Assembly (NCBI GenBank): GCA_934373295.1 | Contig: CAKROK010000054.1 | Coordinates: forward strand, 1-14,924 | Direction of reading: 5' to 3' | Source of the DNA: an uncultured Christensenellaceae bacterium | Lineage (GTDB): Bacteria > Bacillota > Clostridia > Christensenellales > Christensenellaceae | DNA length: 14,924 nucleotides | In this document: piece after piece, positions 1-6,843 of the stretch | Position numbering within the stretch: position 1 is the stretch's first letter | Layout of the letters: every line of letters starts with the position of its first letter | Translations under genes and position numbers: made by a program | The notes under the pieces: model-generated | Database searches by the model: none | Told to the model about the DNA's origin: nothing | The model's input: only the letters and a program-made list of their open reading frames with translations

Positions 1-23
1 CAATTTCTTCCATTAAAACAATA

Positions 24-61
24 AATCCGAACCCATGACCAATCGGCAAAAGGTTCGGATT
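24..61 (-). terminator. Rho-independent terminator after ssrA
   Basis: A perfect 10-bp inverted repeat (AATCCGAACC at 24-33 with GGTTCGGATT at 52-61) has an 18-nt loop. On the minus strand it is followed by a T-rich run (TATTGTTTTAA). It starts 9 nt beyond the encoded CCA of tmRNA, where a terminator for ssrA is expected. The loop is longer than usual. Confidence 0.75.
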
Positions 62-70
62 ATATTGCTT

Positions 71-431
71 TGGTGGAGGCGAGGGGAATTGAACCCCTGT
101 CCGAAAACCTTCGTGACAAACTTTCTACAGGCTTAGCGGGTGATATGAATTTCCCTCACGGCGAACCTCATCCGCAGGATGCCGCTCGGTAGTCTTGAAA
201 GGCTTCACCGACGCTCAAGACCGCACGACAGTGAGTTCCCCATCTGAATTGACACTCCATAAGCCGCGACGATGGGAGATCGTGACCGGAATGTCACTGC
301 TGATTAAGCAGCAGCGAGTTCGTAATTATTGTTTGCGTTTATGTTTAATTCCCACTTTTTTAACGAAGCTTTGGGCACTTCGGCCTGCTTATCTGCCAAA
401 AACAGTCCCCGTCGAAACCATGTACGCCCCC
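71..431 (-). ncRNA. ssrA: Transfer-messenger RNA (tmRNA, SsrA)
   Basis: tmRNA rescues ribosomes stalled on mRNAs lacking a stop codon. It enters as an alanyl-tRNA mimic with SmpB and then templates a degradation tag. The 3' end carries a T-arm (CAGGGG, TTCAATT loop, CCCCT) followed by CGCCTCC, a discriminator A and an encoded CCA. The 5' end GGGGGCG pairs with CGCCTCC over 7 bp including one G-U, which fixes the 5' end at about 431. The total of about 361 nt is normal for a one-piece bacterial tmRNA. The tag reading frame lies inside (separate entry). The gene follows smpB with only 5 nt between the smpB stop codon and the RNA 5' end, so the 5' end probably comes from processing (RNase P) of a longer transcript or from a promoter inside smpB. 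I did not fold the pseudoknots. Confidence 0.95.
304..336 (-). CDS. tmRNA-encoded proteolysis tag
   Basis: The internal tmRNA frame resumes at GCA (334-336) and reads ANNNYELAAA, then TAA (304-306). With the alanine brought by tmRNA itself, the added tag is A-ANNNYELAAA. The resume codon is preceded by an A-rich ATAAAC context, as is common for resume sites. The hydrophobic-Ala-Ala-Ala end (L-A-A-A) is the usual ClpXP-type degradation signal. The resume position is inferred by eye from this context and was not tested. Confidence 0.85.
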   Translation of the reverse strand, partial: ANNNYELAAA

Positions 432-436
432 ATGAG

Positions 437-904
437 CTACATTCTTGAAACGGCCTTATAGTTTTTGTCAAAATCCCTCTTGACGGCCTTTTCCTTGAGA
501 TCCTGGCGCTTATCATAGAGCTTCTTTCCGCGAGCCACGCCCAGCTCCATCTTCACAAGACCGTCCTTGAGATAGATGGAAAGCGGAATGAGCGAATAGC
601 CCTTTTGCGCAGTCAGCCCGATGAGCTTGTTGATCTCCTTGCGGTTTAAAAGCAGCTTGCGCGTGCGCAGAGGGTCGCGGTTGAAGATATTACCCTTTTC
701 ATAGGGGCTGACGTGCATATTATACACGAACGCCTCGCCGCTCTTCACGCTCACAAAGCTGTCCTTTATGTTGACCTTGCCCATGCGGATGGACTTGACC
801 TCCGTCCCCACGAGCACCAGACCCGCCTCATAGGTGTCCTCGATGAAAAAGTCATGACGGGCTTTTTTGTTTTGTGCTATTAACTTTTTGCCTGTCGCCT
901 TCAT
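437..904 (-). CDS. smpB: SsrA-binding protein SmpB
   Basis: SmpB is the small RNA-binding partner that tmRNA needs for delivery with EF-Tu to stalled ribosomes. The 155-residue product is full length for the family. Recognisable blocks are NKKARHDFFIEDTYEAGLVL near the N-terminus, GTEVKSIR, the VYNMHVSPYEKGN segment, the R-K-LLL block and the VARGKKLYDKRQ block. A basic C-terminal tail follows, which in this family reaches into the empty mRNA channel. The ATG at 904 has a strong site (GGAGG, 5 nt upstream). The gene lies about 40 nt after rnr, so the two are probably co-transcribed. Its stop codon is 5 nt from the tmRNA 5' end, placing both halves of the rescue complex in one transcription unit. 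Confidence 0.97.
   Translation of the reverse strand: MKATGKKLIAQNKKARHDFFIEDTYEAGLVLVGTEVKSIRMGKVNIKDSFVSVKSGEAFVYNMHVSPYEKGNIFNRDPLRTRKLLLNRKEINKLIGLTAQKGYSLIPLSIYLKDGLVKMELGVARGKKLYDKRQDLKEKAVKRDFDKNYKAVSRM
466..471 (-). promoter_or_regulatory. Possible ssrA -35 element inside smpB
   Basis: A perfect TTGACA lies in the last codons of smpB, 34 nt upstream of the tmRNA 5' end. The best -10 I can find is AAGAAT at 441-446 with a long 19-bp spacer, so this is only a weak candidate for a separate ssrA promoter. The hexamer is also simply part of the codons for Phe-Asp-Lys. Confidence 0.25.
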
Positions 905-944
905 CTCGTCCTCCTATAAAATCCGTTCAACATATTATACCACG

Positions 945-3194
945 TTATCCGCGTTTTGTAACTCGTTTTTTTCCGCCGCGATATCCATGCTTGCGGCTTT
1001 TTTTGCCTGCATGTCCATTTTTCGCTTTATTATGCGATTTATCGTCGGCTTCAAAGTGCAGCTTCATCGCATTATCGGGTGTTTTAACCGGCTTTTCCGG
1101 CTTCTTCCCACCTGAAATGAGCGCAAACTCCACGCGCGCGTCGTCCTTTGACGCGGCGACACAGCGCACCTTCACTTTATCGCCCATTCTTATCACATTT
1201 CCCGAGCGCAGTCCCTTTATGAGATAGCGCCATGCATCAAGCTCGTAGTAATCGTCCTTTATGGAGGATAAGGGGATGACGCCCTCTATAGTGTTGTCGA
1301 GCTGCGCAAACACGACTCCGGTTGCCACGCCCGAAATTATCGCAAAAAATTCCTCGCCGATGTGCCGCTCCATGTACTCCGCCATCTTGACCGCGTCCAC
1401 CCGCCGCTCCGCCTCGATGGCGTTTCGCTCGCGCTCGCTCGTCTGCGCCGCGACCCCGGGCAGACGTCCGTCGAGGTCGTTTATGCGCTTTTTATTCAGC
1501 CGTCCCTCTATATCATCGTGTATTATTCGATGAATTTGAAGGTCGGGATAACGGCGTATCGGAGACGTGAAGTGGCAGTAGCAGGGCGACGCAAGCCCGA
1601 AATGTCCCTCATTTATCGTGGAATACCGCGCTTTTCTGAGCGAACGCAGAGTCACGCGGCTGATAAGCGCATAATCCTTGCTCTTTGCAGCGTCGCTCAA
1701 AATATCGCTCACCATATACGCGGGCGTCCTTTCGCCCTTGGGCAGCTTATATCCGAACGCCGCCAAAAAGTCGCTCAGCTCCCCCATCCTATCCTTATCG
1801 GGATTTTCGTGTATTCTGTATAAAAACGGCAGACCGCGCGATTCATATTCACCCGCGACCGTCTCATTGCATATGAGCATGAACTCCTCGATGAGCTTTT
1901 CCGCATCTCCGCGCGTGCGCAGAGCGATCTTTTCGGGAAAGTTGTCCTCATCCAGCGTAATTTTCGCCTCGGGAATGTCGAAATCCAGACTGCCCGCGGC
2001 AAAGCGTCTTTCTCTGAGCGCGTGCGCAAGCTCGTTCATACTGAGCAGCGTGTCGCGGATATCGGCATATTTTTCGCAAAGCTCGGCGTCCCCCGAGAGG
2101 ATCTTATTCACATCGTTATATGTCATTCGATGAGCCGAACGTATGGCCGTCTTTTTTATCTTATGCGACAGCACGTTTCCCGACGGGTCTATTTTCATAA
2201 AGCAGGACAGTGTCAGCCGGATCACGCCCTCGTTAAGCGAGCATATGCCGTTTGAAAGCTCGCGCGGGAGCATGGGTACTACGCGGTCGACCATGTATAC
2301 GCTCGTCGAACGCTTTAACGCCTCCTTGTCTATCGCCGTGTCCTCGCGCACATAGTGCGACACGTCCGCTATATGCACACCCAAAATATACGAGCCGTTG
2401 CCCAGCCGTTCGAGGGAGACCGCGTCGTCCAGATCCTTTGCATCGTCGCCGTCTATAGTGAAGATGAGCTTGTCAAAGAGCAGCTCTCTATCCGAAAGGG
2501 ACGCTTTTTCGACGTCTTTGGGTATTGACGCGGCGTATTTTTGAACCGCCTCCGGAAATTCCTCTTTAAGACCGAAGCTGCGCGCGATGGACAGTATATC
2601 CACGCCATTGTCGTCCGCGCCGCCCAAAAGCTCGATGACCTTGCCCTCGGGCATTGCCCCCGCGAGTCCCCTTTGCGTTATCTCCACGACCGCCTTTTGA
2701 TCGGGCAGAGCGCCGTTTCTCCCCTTGCGGGCGAGCTTGATATTGGGTATCATCGGGTCGTCCGGAGTCAAAATCGCGCCCTGGCGCCCTCTTTTCACCG
2801 TGCCCACGACGGTGAACGGCTTGTCCTCTATCCTCATCACCGCGCCCTCCCGTGCCTTGTTCGGGACGATTTTTGTGATTTTTATGAGCACCTTTTCCCC
2901 GTTAAACACGCCGTGGAGATTTCTGATCCTGATAAGCACGTCTCCCCCGTCATTTAAAACAAAGCCGTAGCCGCCGCGCTTTATGTGTATTCTGCCGCAT
3001 ATCAGACCGAGGCTTTCCGGGAGCGCGAGCCTCCCCCGCCCGTCCGTCACTATCTCAAGCTCCGCCGTCATCTCGTTTATCGCGATGCGAAGCTCGCCCA
3101 GCTCCTCGGCGAAATCATCCCGCAGCTCGTCAAACGTGCGCGGGCTTTCGCCTAAAAGCTCCAAAAGTTTTTTCTTTATATCTTCTGTCTGCAT
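945..3194 (-). CDS. rnr: Ribonuclease R, 3'-5' exoribonuclease
   Basis: RNase R degrades structured RNA processively from the 3' end. It takes part in RNA turnover and in decay of non-stop mRNA with tmRNA/SmpB. The 749-residue order is standard: an N-terminal winged-helix region (about 1-60), two cold-shock RNA-binding domains (about 65-110 and 125-165), the RNB catalytic domain, an S1 domain (about 614-692) and a basic tail rich in K, R and G. The catalytic motif IDGDDAKDLDDA carries the four expected aspartates (D248, D254, D256, D257). The HFTSPIRRYPDLQIHR block is at 541-556. The ATG at 3194 has a modest AAGGA site 9 nt upstream. It follows secG, separated from it by a terminator, and precedes smpB, so three connected RNA quality-control factors (rnr, smpB, ssrA) are neighbours. 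Confidence 0.97.
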   Translation of the reverse strand: MQTEDIKKKLLELLGESPRTFDELRDDFAEELGELRIAINEMTAELEIVTDGRGRLALPESLGLICGRIHIKRGGYGFVLNDGGDVLIRIRNLHGVFNGEKVLIKITKIVPNKAREGAVMRIEDKPFTVVGTVKRGRQGAILTPDDPMIPNIKLARKGRNGALPDQKAVVEITQRGLAGAMPEGKVIELLGGADDNGVDILSIARSFGLKEEFPEAVQKYAASIPKDVEKASLSDRELLFDKLIFTIDGDDAKDLDDAVSLERLGNGSYILGVHIADVSHYVREDTAIDKEALKRSTSVYMVDRVVPMLPRELSNGICSLNEGVIRLTLSCFMKIDPSGNVLSHKIKKTAIRSAHRMTYNDVNKILSGDAELCEKYADIRDTLLSMNELAHALRERRFAAGSLDFDIPEAKITLDEDNFPEKIALRTRGDAEKLIEEFMLICNETVAGEYESRGLPFLYRIHENPDKDRMGELSDFLAAFGYKLPKGERTPAYMVSDILSDAAKSKDYALISRVTLRSLRKARYSTINEGHFGLASPCYCHFTSPIRRYPDLQIHRIIHDDIEGRLNKKRINDLDGRLPGVAAQTSERERNAIEAERRVDAVKMAEYMERHIGEEFFAIISGVATGVVFAQLDNTIEGVIPLSSIKDDYYELDAWRYLIKGLRSGNVIRMGDKVKVRCVAASKDDARVEFALISGGKKPEKPVKTPDNAMKLHFEADDKSHNKAKNGHAGKKSRKHGYRGGKKRVTKRG

Positions 3195-3210
3195 AGTTTT
3201 TATCCTTTAT

Positions 3211-3238
3211 AATATATTGTAGCCATTTTTTTAGTGAA
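3211..3238 (-). promoter_or_regulatory. Candidate rnr promoter
   Basis: TTCACT (3233-3238) and TATATT (3211-3216) are separated by 16 bp, between the secG terminator and the rnr start. The -10 matches 5 of 6 consensus positions and the -35 matches 4 of 6. A promoter here is expected because a strong terminator lies just upstream. Confidence 0.45.
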
Positions 3239-3253
3239 GCATTTCCTTATAAT

Positions 3254-3280
3254 AAAAAAAGCACTCGACCTTGCGAGTGC
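3254..3280 (-). terminator. Rho-independent terminator after secG
   Basis: A 7-bp stem (GCACTCG at 3261-3267 with CGAGTGC at 3274-3280) with a 6-nt loop is followed on the minus strand by seven T residues (3254-3260). It starts 14 nt after the secG stop codon. Confidence 0.9.
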
Positions 3281-3294
3281 GCTTTTATGATCAA

Positions 3295-3543
3295 TTACGC
3301 CGCGAACTTCTGAATGAGAACGAGTGCAAGAGACAGTACGAACATCGCTATAGCGACGATCTTTGTGTAAAGAGCGAGCTTAGCCTCGATGCCCTTTTTC
3401 TTGCCTTTTCCGAAGATCGCTTCACCGCCGCCCGTAAGTGCGCTCATGCCGTTTCTGTCGCTCTTCTGGAAGAGGACGAGAACGATGAGAGCCAGAGCGA
3501 GAACGCACAGCACGATTTCGATAATCAAAGAAACAACTTCCAT
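3295..3543 (-). CDS. secG: Preprotein translocase subunit SecG
   Basis: SecG is the small membrane subunit of the SecYEG channel and assists SecA-driven export. The 82-residue product has the expected shape: a first membrane segment at about residues 3-25, a cytoplasmic loop containing GGGEAIFGKGKKKG, and a second membrane segment at about 58-78. I place the start at the ATG at 3543, with AGGAGG about 8 nt upstream. An in-frame TTG directly before it (3546) would add one residue but sits closer to the ribosome binding site. The gene has its own sigma-A promoter and a terminator, so it appears to be monocistronic. The order secG-rnr-smpB-ssrA is common in Bacillota. Confidence 0.93.
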   Translation of the reverse strand: MEVVSLIIEIVLCVLALALIVLVLFQKSDRNGMSALTGGGEAIFGKGKKKGIEAKLALYTKIVAIAMFVLSLALVLIQKFAA

Positions 3544-3574
3544 CAATATAACCTCCTACGCAATTAGCATTACG

Positions 3575-3603
3575 ATTATATCACGCTTTAAGCGTTATTG
3601 CAA
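3575..3603 (-). promoter_or_regulatory. secG sigma-A promoter
   Basis: TTGCAA (3598-3603) and a perfect TATAAT (3575-3580) are separated by exactly 17 bp, about 30 bp upstream of the secG start codon. This is one of the clearest promoters in the window. Confidence 0.85.
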
Positions 3604-3648
3604 GCATTTTTTGCATAATATGTGTGCTGAACCTCATCAAGATAGGAC

Positions 3649-3708
3649 AAAATGCGCTTTTTCCCGCAAACCGGTTTATATTTATGTCTGCGGGCTTTTT
3701 CACATTTT
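3649..3708. other. Symmetric stem with mirrored T-tracts between vWA gene and secG
   Basis: The outer stem is AAAATGCG (3649-3656) with CACATTTT (3701-3708), including one G-U. The inner stem is CCCGCA (3663-3668) with TGCGGG (3689-3694). Between them, CTTTTT occurs on both sides (3657-3662 and 3695-3700). Read on the plus strand, the inner stem plus CTTTTT resembles a terminator. On the minus strand only the ATTTTG at the outer end could serve the upstream vWA gene. It may end the rtcB operon or block antisense transcription from the secG side; its direction is unclear. Confidence 0.4.
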
Positions 3709-3736
3709 CAGCCTCGCCTTATTTATCCCCTGCACT

Positions 3737-5206
3737 TCAAGCGGATATCCCCGAATACCTCTCCGATTCGATAATATCCATCATCACGGAATACGGAGTA
3801 AAATCACCCCGCGTCACCATCGAAAACAGCCTGGGCGAGCATCCCGAAACGAGCGCGACACCCTGCTCATTTTTTGTAACGGGCTGATTGCGATTTCTGC
3901 TCGCGACGTTCCAGAAAACTATCTCAGGAAGGCGGTATCCCTTCGCCTTATATTTGCTCTTTGCATTGTCAAATACAGTAGCCGACGCATTGCTCACGCA
4001 GGCGTTGAACTCCATATCCGATATGATATAAAGCCTTTCGGGAAGCTCACTTTGCGGCACGCGTCCCCGCACGGCTGCATTCAAAATGAGGTCAAGCACC
4101 GCCTCGATGTTCGTATCCGCAATTTCGTTAAAGGAACACATATACTCAACCTGTTCCGTAAAGGTTTTGCCTTTTATCTCTATCAAAGCCGGATGCTCGG
4201 AAAACTCGATGAAATGGTTGTGAAACGCGCCCTTATTTCTCTGCGCAAAGTACATCCCAAGCGAAAGCGCCACCGCCGCGGGGCGTGCATCGTCGTTAAA
4301 GTACATCGATCCGGAGGTGTCCACCACCGCGAGGGCGTTTTTACCGTCGCTAAAATCCTCAAGCGCATTCCATGATGCATTCAGCGAGGCCCGCTCCTGT
4401 CCGGAAAGGTCGTAGTTAAAGCCGCTGTGCGGGTCTATCGCGGCGCGCACTATCTCATACGGCGCGATATTGCCCGTATTCAGCTTCTTTTCACCGATAT
4501 TCACTGCGCTCAAATAATCAAGATAGCGTTCCTGATCGTTTCTTATAAACGCCTTTCTGTACTTGAACATCGCTCCGGAGGGCTGTTTTTCATAGTCGAA
4601 GGTGTAGTTTTTCTCACGCAAATCGTTCTCTATAATGCGCAGCTTTTTCCGCAGCTTTACGAGCGTCTTTCTGTATTTCTCATCCGTCATTCCCAAATAC
4701 CGTGCGATGAGCTTTGCATTATGCACAGTCTGAGCGTTTGACGCATTCACAGAGGGCAGCCACTTCGCGAGCAGGGAAACATTGCCCGCCTTATCGGCCA
4801 TGTCCTCATTCAAACGCCTTATGATGATGCGCACTGCATCTCTTTCACAGGCTGTATTCATAAGGCATAGCAGGTCGTCAAAGCGGCCGTATTCGCTTAT
4901 CAATTCTACGTTCTTTCTCAGGCTGTCGGGGTGATTTTCGGCAAGCCACGCTATTATAATGCGAAAAACCCTGCGTTCACCCAGCCCGCCGCGAACATCC
5001 CTCGCAAAGAAAAGAATCTTCATGGCAATGTCCGCGTTTTCCGCATACGCGCGCATAAATCTCTTTATTATCTCATCCTCGCTCAACGCGCGCATTGCGC
5101 CGATTGTCGAAAATAAGTCAAGGCAATCCGACAATGTGCTTTTATTCGTCACCGCGCCGTTTTCGGTATAGGCTATGTTCGCCTCATCTTTAATATAATT
5201 AAGCAT
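3737..5206 (-). CDS. Ro60/TROVE-like RNA-binding protein with vWA domain (DUF2828-type)
   Basis: This 489-residue protein appears to belong to the Ro60/TROVE-like proteins that end in a von Willebrand A domain. The helical N-terminal half contains the segment RDVRGGLGERRVFRIIIAWL, which resembles the conserved RGG-G-R block of this group. The C-terminal half is a vWA fold with a full metal-binding MIDAS site: DTSGS at residues 296-300, Thr 365 and Asp 397. I chose the ATG at 5206, which has TTTTGGAGG 5-6 nt upstream. A GTG at 5242 overlapping the rtcB stop would add 12 residues but has no good ribosome binding site. It directly follows rtcB in one operon. Ro proteins bind misfolded RNAs and Y RNAs, so an RNA-binding role beside an RNA ligase fits. 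The exact family was not checked by search. Confidence 0.8.
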   Translation of the reverse strand: MLNYIKDEANIAYTENGAVTNKSTLSDCLDLFSTIGAMRALSEDEIIKRFMRAYAENADIAMKILFFARDVRGGLGERRVFRIIIAWLAENHPDSLRKNVELISEYGRFDDLLCLMNTACERDAVRIIIRRLNEDMADKAGNVSLLAKWLPSVNASNAQTVHNAKLIARYLGMTDEKYRKTLVKLRKKLRIIENDLREKNYTFDYEKQPSGAMFKYRKAFIRNDQERYLDYLSAVNIGEKKLNTGNIAPYEIVRAAIDPHSGFNYDLSGQERASLNASWNALEDFSDGKNALAVVDTSGSMYFNDDARPAAVALSLGMYFAQRNKGAFHNHFIEFSEHPALIEIKGKTFTEQVEYMCSFNEIADTNIEAVLDLILNAAVRGRVPQSELPERLYIISDMEFNACVSNASATVFDNAKSKYKAKGYRLPEIVFWNVASRNRNQPVTKNEQGVALVSGCSPRLFSMVTRGDFTPYSVMMDIIESERYSGISA

Positions 5207-5238
5207 TTTATCCTCCAAAATTTCGGCGCAAAGTTTTT

Positions 5239-6447
5239 TCACTCAGACGCCTTGAAGTTATATATCGATTTCAAAACCTCTATAACATCGACTGATTCTC
5301 TTATCACGTCTATGATATCCTCGAGGGATTTATATGCCATGGGTGCTTCATCCAGCGTCGCCGCGCACACGGAAGTGGTGTATATGCCCTCCATCGCCTT
5401 TTTATATTCCTGCTCATCAAGCGTCTGCTTCGCCTTTGTTCGGGACATTATCCTTCCCGCCCCGTGCGGCGCGGAGTAATTCCACTCCGAATTTCCCTTT
5501 CCGCGCGCCAATATGCTCCCGTCGCGCATATTTACGGGTATCAAGACGAGCTCCCCCTCATGCGCGGCTATCGCGCCCTTGCGCAGTATCATCTCATTCG
5601 TGTCGATGTAGTTGTGTATCGTGTGAAAGGACGAAACCGCATTCATACCCGTTTTTTCAAGTATTATCTCTGCCATCTTCTCACGGTTTCTCGCCGCAAA
5701 CCGCTGGCATATCTCCACGTCGTGCAGATAGTCCTCGAGATACTTTCCGTACACGTAGCACAGGTCCGCCGGGATCGTGGGCTTTTTGGCTATCCACTCC
5801 TCTTTCAGCTTTTTAAGCGCGGATTGTATCTCATTCCTCCTGCCCTGCTCCTTATACGTCCTTATTATCTCATCGCATTTATCGAACAGGTCGGATTTTC
5901 CCGCATTCAAATCAATCGCCAGGCTTTGATATATCTCCGCGACCTGTTTACCCAGATTTCTGCTCCCTGAATGAATGACGAGGAATTTTCTCCCGTCTGA
6001 CGCGGCGTCTATCTCTATAAAGTGATTTCCTCCGCCCAGCGTACCCAAGCTTCTCTCCAGCCTCTTTGTCTGTTTTAAGCTCCTGTAGCACTTTAGCTCC
6101 GTGAGGTCAAAGCGCTCCGTGCGCCCCTCCCATACATTCATGCCGCTGGGGATATAATGCGCCGCCTCATCCACGCGCGCAAAGTCAATATCCCTTTCGG
6201 CAAGCTCTACGGTATACATCCCGCAGCCGATATCCACCCCCACGATGTTCGGGACCACCTTATCGTCTATCGTCATGGTCGTGCCGATGGTGCATCCCTT
6301 TCCCGCATGGACGTCCGGCATGATGCGTATGCGCGAGCCGGCTGTGAATTCAAAATCACACATACGGCGTATCTGCTCAATTGCCTCATCCTCGACCACT
6401 CTCGCGTAGCATATCGCCGTATTTACTTTTCCTTTTATCTCCAACAT
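5239..6447 (-). CDS. rtcB: RNA-splicing ligase RtcB
   Basis: RtcB seals RNA ends carrying a 2',3'-cyclic phosphate or 3'-phosphate to a 5'-OH, using GTP and manganese through a histidine-guanylate intermediate. The 402-residue product is a short-form RtcB. Visible motifs are MPDVHAGKG (43-51), VGVDIGCGM (69-77, metal Cys 75), GGGNHFIE (138-145, metal His 142), HSGSRNLG (159-166, metal His 159), SSFHTIHNY (272-280), RKGAI (289-293) and SAPHGAGR (325-332), whose His 328 is the predicted guanylylated residue. The set looks intact. The ATG at 6447 has AAGGAG 7-8 nt upstream. Upstream lies an array of four structured RNA-like units and downstream a Ro-like vWA gene. This context suggests RNA repair after damage rather than housekeeping tRNA splicing. 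Confidence 0.96.
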   Translation of the reverse strand: MLEIKGKVNTAICYARVVEDEAIEQIRRMCDFEFTAGSRIRIMPDVHAGKGCTIGTTMTIDDKVVPNIVGVDIGCGMYTVELAERDIDFARVDEAAHYIPSGMNVWEGRTERFDLTELKCYRSLKQTKRLERSLGTLGGGNHFIEIDAASDGRKFLVIHSGSRNLGKQVAEIYQSLAIDLNAGKSDLFDKCDEIIRTYKEQGRRNEIQSALKKLKEEWIAKKPTIPADLCYVYGKYLEDYLHDVEICQRFAARNREKMAEIILEKTGMNAVSSFHTIHNYIDTNEMILRKGAIAAHEGELVLIPVNMRDGSILARGKGNSEWNYSAPHGAGRIMSRTKAKQTLDEQEYKKAMEGIYTTSVCAATLDEAPMAYKSLEDIIDVIRESVDVIEVLKSIYNFKASE

Positions 6448-6469
6448 CTGCCGCTCCTTTCTTTTTTAC

Positions 6470-6539
6470 AAGACGCATAAATGGCTTGCTTAAAAGGCAA
6501 GTGCCCTATATGGCTATCGATATTTGCTGTAAGCGTCTT
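6470..6539 (-). ncRNA. Structured RNA unit 4 of the rtcB-leader array
   Basis: This is the last of four related units, about 70 nt. On the minus strand it starts AAGACGC-TTACAGCA and ends GCGTCTTG; the outer 7 bp pair (6533-6539 with 6470-6476). Inside is a stem CTTGC/GCAAG (6497-6501 with 6485-6489). A 44-nt stretch (6497-6540) is shared with unit 3 with two mismatches. It ends about 10 nt before the rtcB ribosome binding site, so it could be a separate small RNA or a leader element of rtcB. Strand assignment rests on the promoter position and is inferred. Confidence 0.6.
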
Positions 6540-6549
6540 TTTTTGATAC

Positions 6550-6645
6550 AAGACGCTTGATTCGCCGCGAGTTATATCCTCGCATTCCCCCTTGCTCCCT
6601 AAGCAAGTGCCACATATGGCTATCGATATTTGCTGTAAGCGTCTT
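6550..6645 (-). ncRNA. Structured RNA unit 3 of the array, cloverleaf-like
   Basis: This is the longest unit, about 96 nt. The outer stem has 9 bp (AAGACGCTT at 6550-6558 with AAGCGTCTT at 6637-6645). Three internal hairpins follow in order on the minus strand: GCCA/TGGC with a 4-nt loop (6609-6620), CTTGCT/AGCAAG with a 5-nt loop (6591-6607) and GCGAG/CTCGC with a 7-nt loop (6567-6583). It shares the TTACAGCA and CTTG end motifs with the other units. The shape recalls a tRNA-like cloverleaf, but there is no T-loop consensus and no CCA. Confidence 0.65.
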
Positions 6646-6655
6646 TATTATTTTC

Positions 6656-6717
6656 AAGGCACCCAAAAACTCTCATATACATCAAAATGTGACTTCAAAA
6701 ATTGCTGCATGTGCCTT
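6656..6717 (-). ncRNA. Structured RNA unit 2 of the array
   Basis: This is the shortest unit, about 62 nt. The outer 7-bp stem AAGGCAC (minus strand, 6711-6717) pairs with GTGCCTT (6656-6662). Its sequence differs from the other units but preserves pairing. The conserved CAGCA follows the 5' arm and CTTG closes the 3' arm. One small internal hairpin ACAT/ATGT (6679-6690) is visible; the rest is A/T-rich. Confidence 0.55.
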
Positions 6718-6734
6718 TTTAGAACGAATGCGCC

Positions 6735-6815
6735 AAGATACTTAAAACGGGTTATGGGCCCGATGAATAAAGGATTTTCACGTCCTTCCCTCTAAAAACA
6801 TGCTGTAAGTATCTT
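6735..6815 (-). ncRNA. Structured RNA unit 1 of the array
   Basis: This is the first unit after the promoter, about 81 nt. The outer stem has 10 bp (AAGATACTTA at 6735-6744 with TAAGTATCTT at 6806-6815). The conserved ACAGCA follows the 5' arm and CTTG marks the 3' end. Two internal hairpins are visible: AAGGA/TCCTT (6770-6787) and CGGG/CCCG with a 7-nt loop (6748-6762). Compared with units 2-4 the outer stem changes on both sides together, which supports a folded RNA. Confidence 0.6.
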
Positions 6816-6843
6816 TTTTATCCCGCACACATCCCATGCTCTT

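Noticed and set aside
3389..4375. Long plus-strand open frame of 328 codons
   Set aside because: It runs antisense to the vWA gene and across the secG promoter, lacks a ribosome binding site and resembles no family. It is a shadow of the real minus-strand gene.
6550..6645. tRNA gene
   Set aside because: The unit has no 7-bp acceptor/T-loop/anticodon arrangement, no TTCAA loop and no CCA, despite the cloverleaf-like outline.
6470..6815. CRISPR-like array because of repeated sequences at intervals
   Set aside because: Units differ in length and sequence, spacing is irregular, only two share a long repeat, and no cas genes are present. Paired ends point to structured RNAs.
6470..6815. Plus-strand small RNAs ending in T-runs
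   Set aside because: On the plus strand each unit ends with a T-run that looks like a terminator. The gaps between units are too short for individual promoters, and the clear conserved promoter box points toward the minus strand. I keep minus as the preferred strand but cannot exclude plus.
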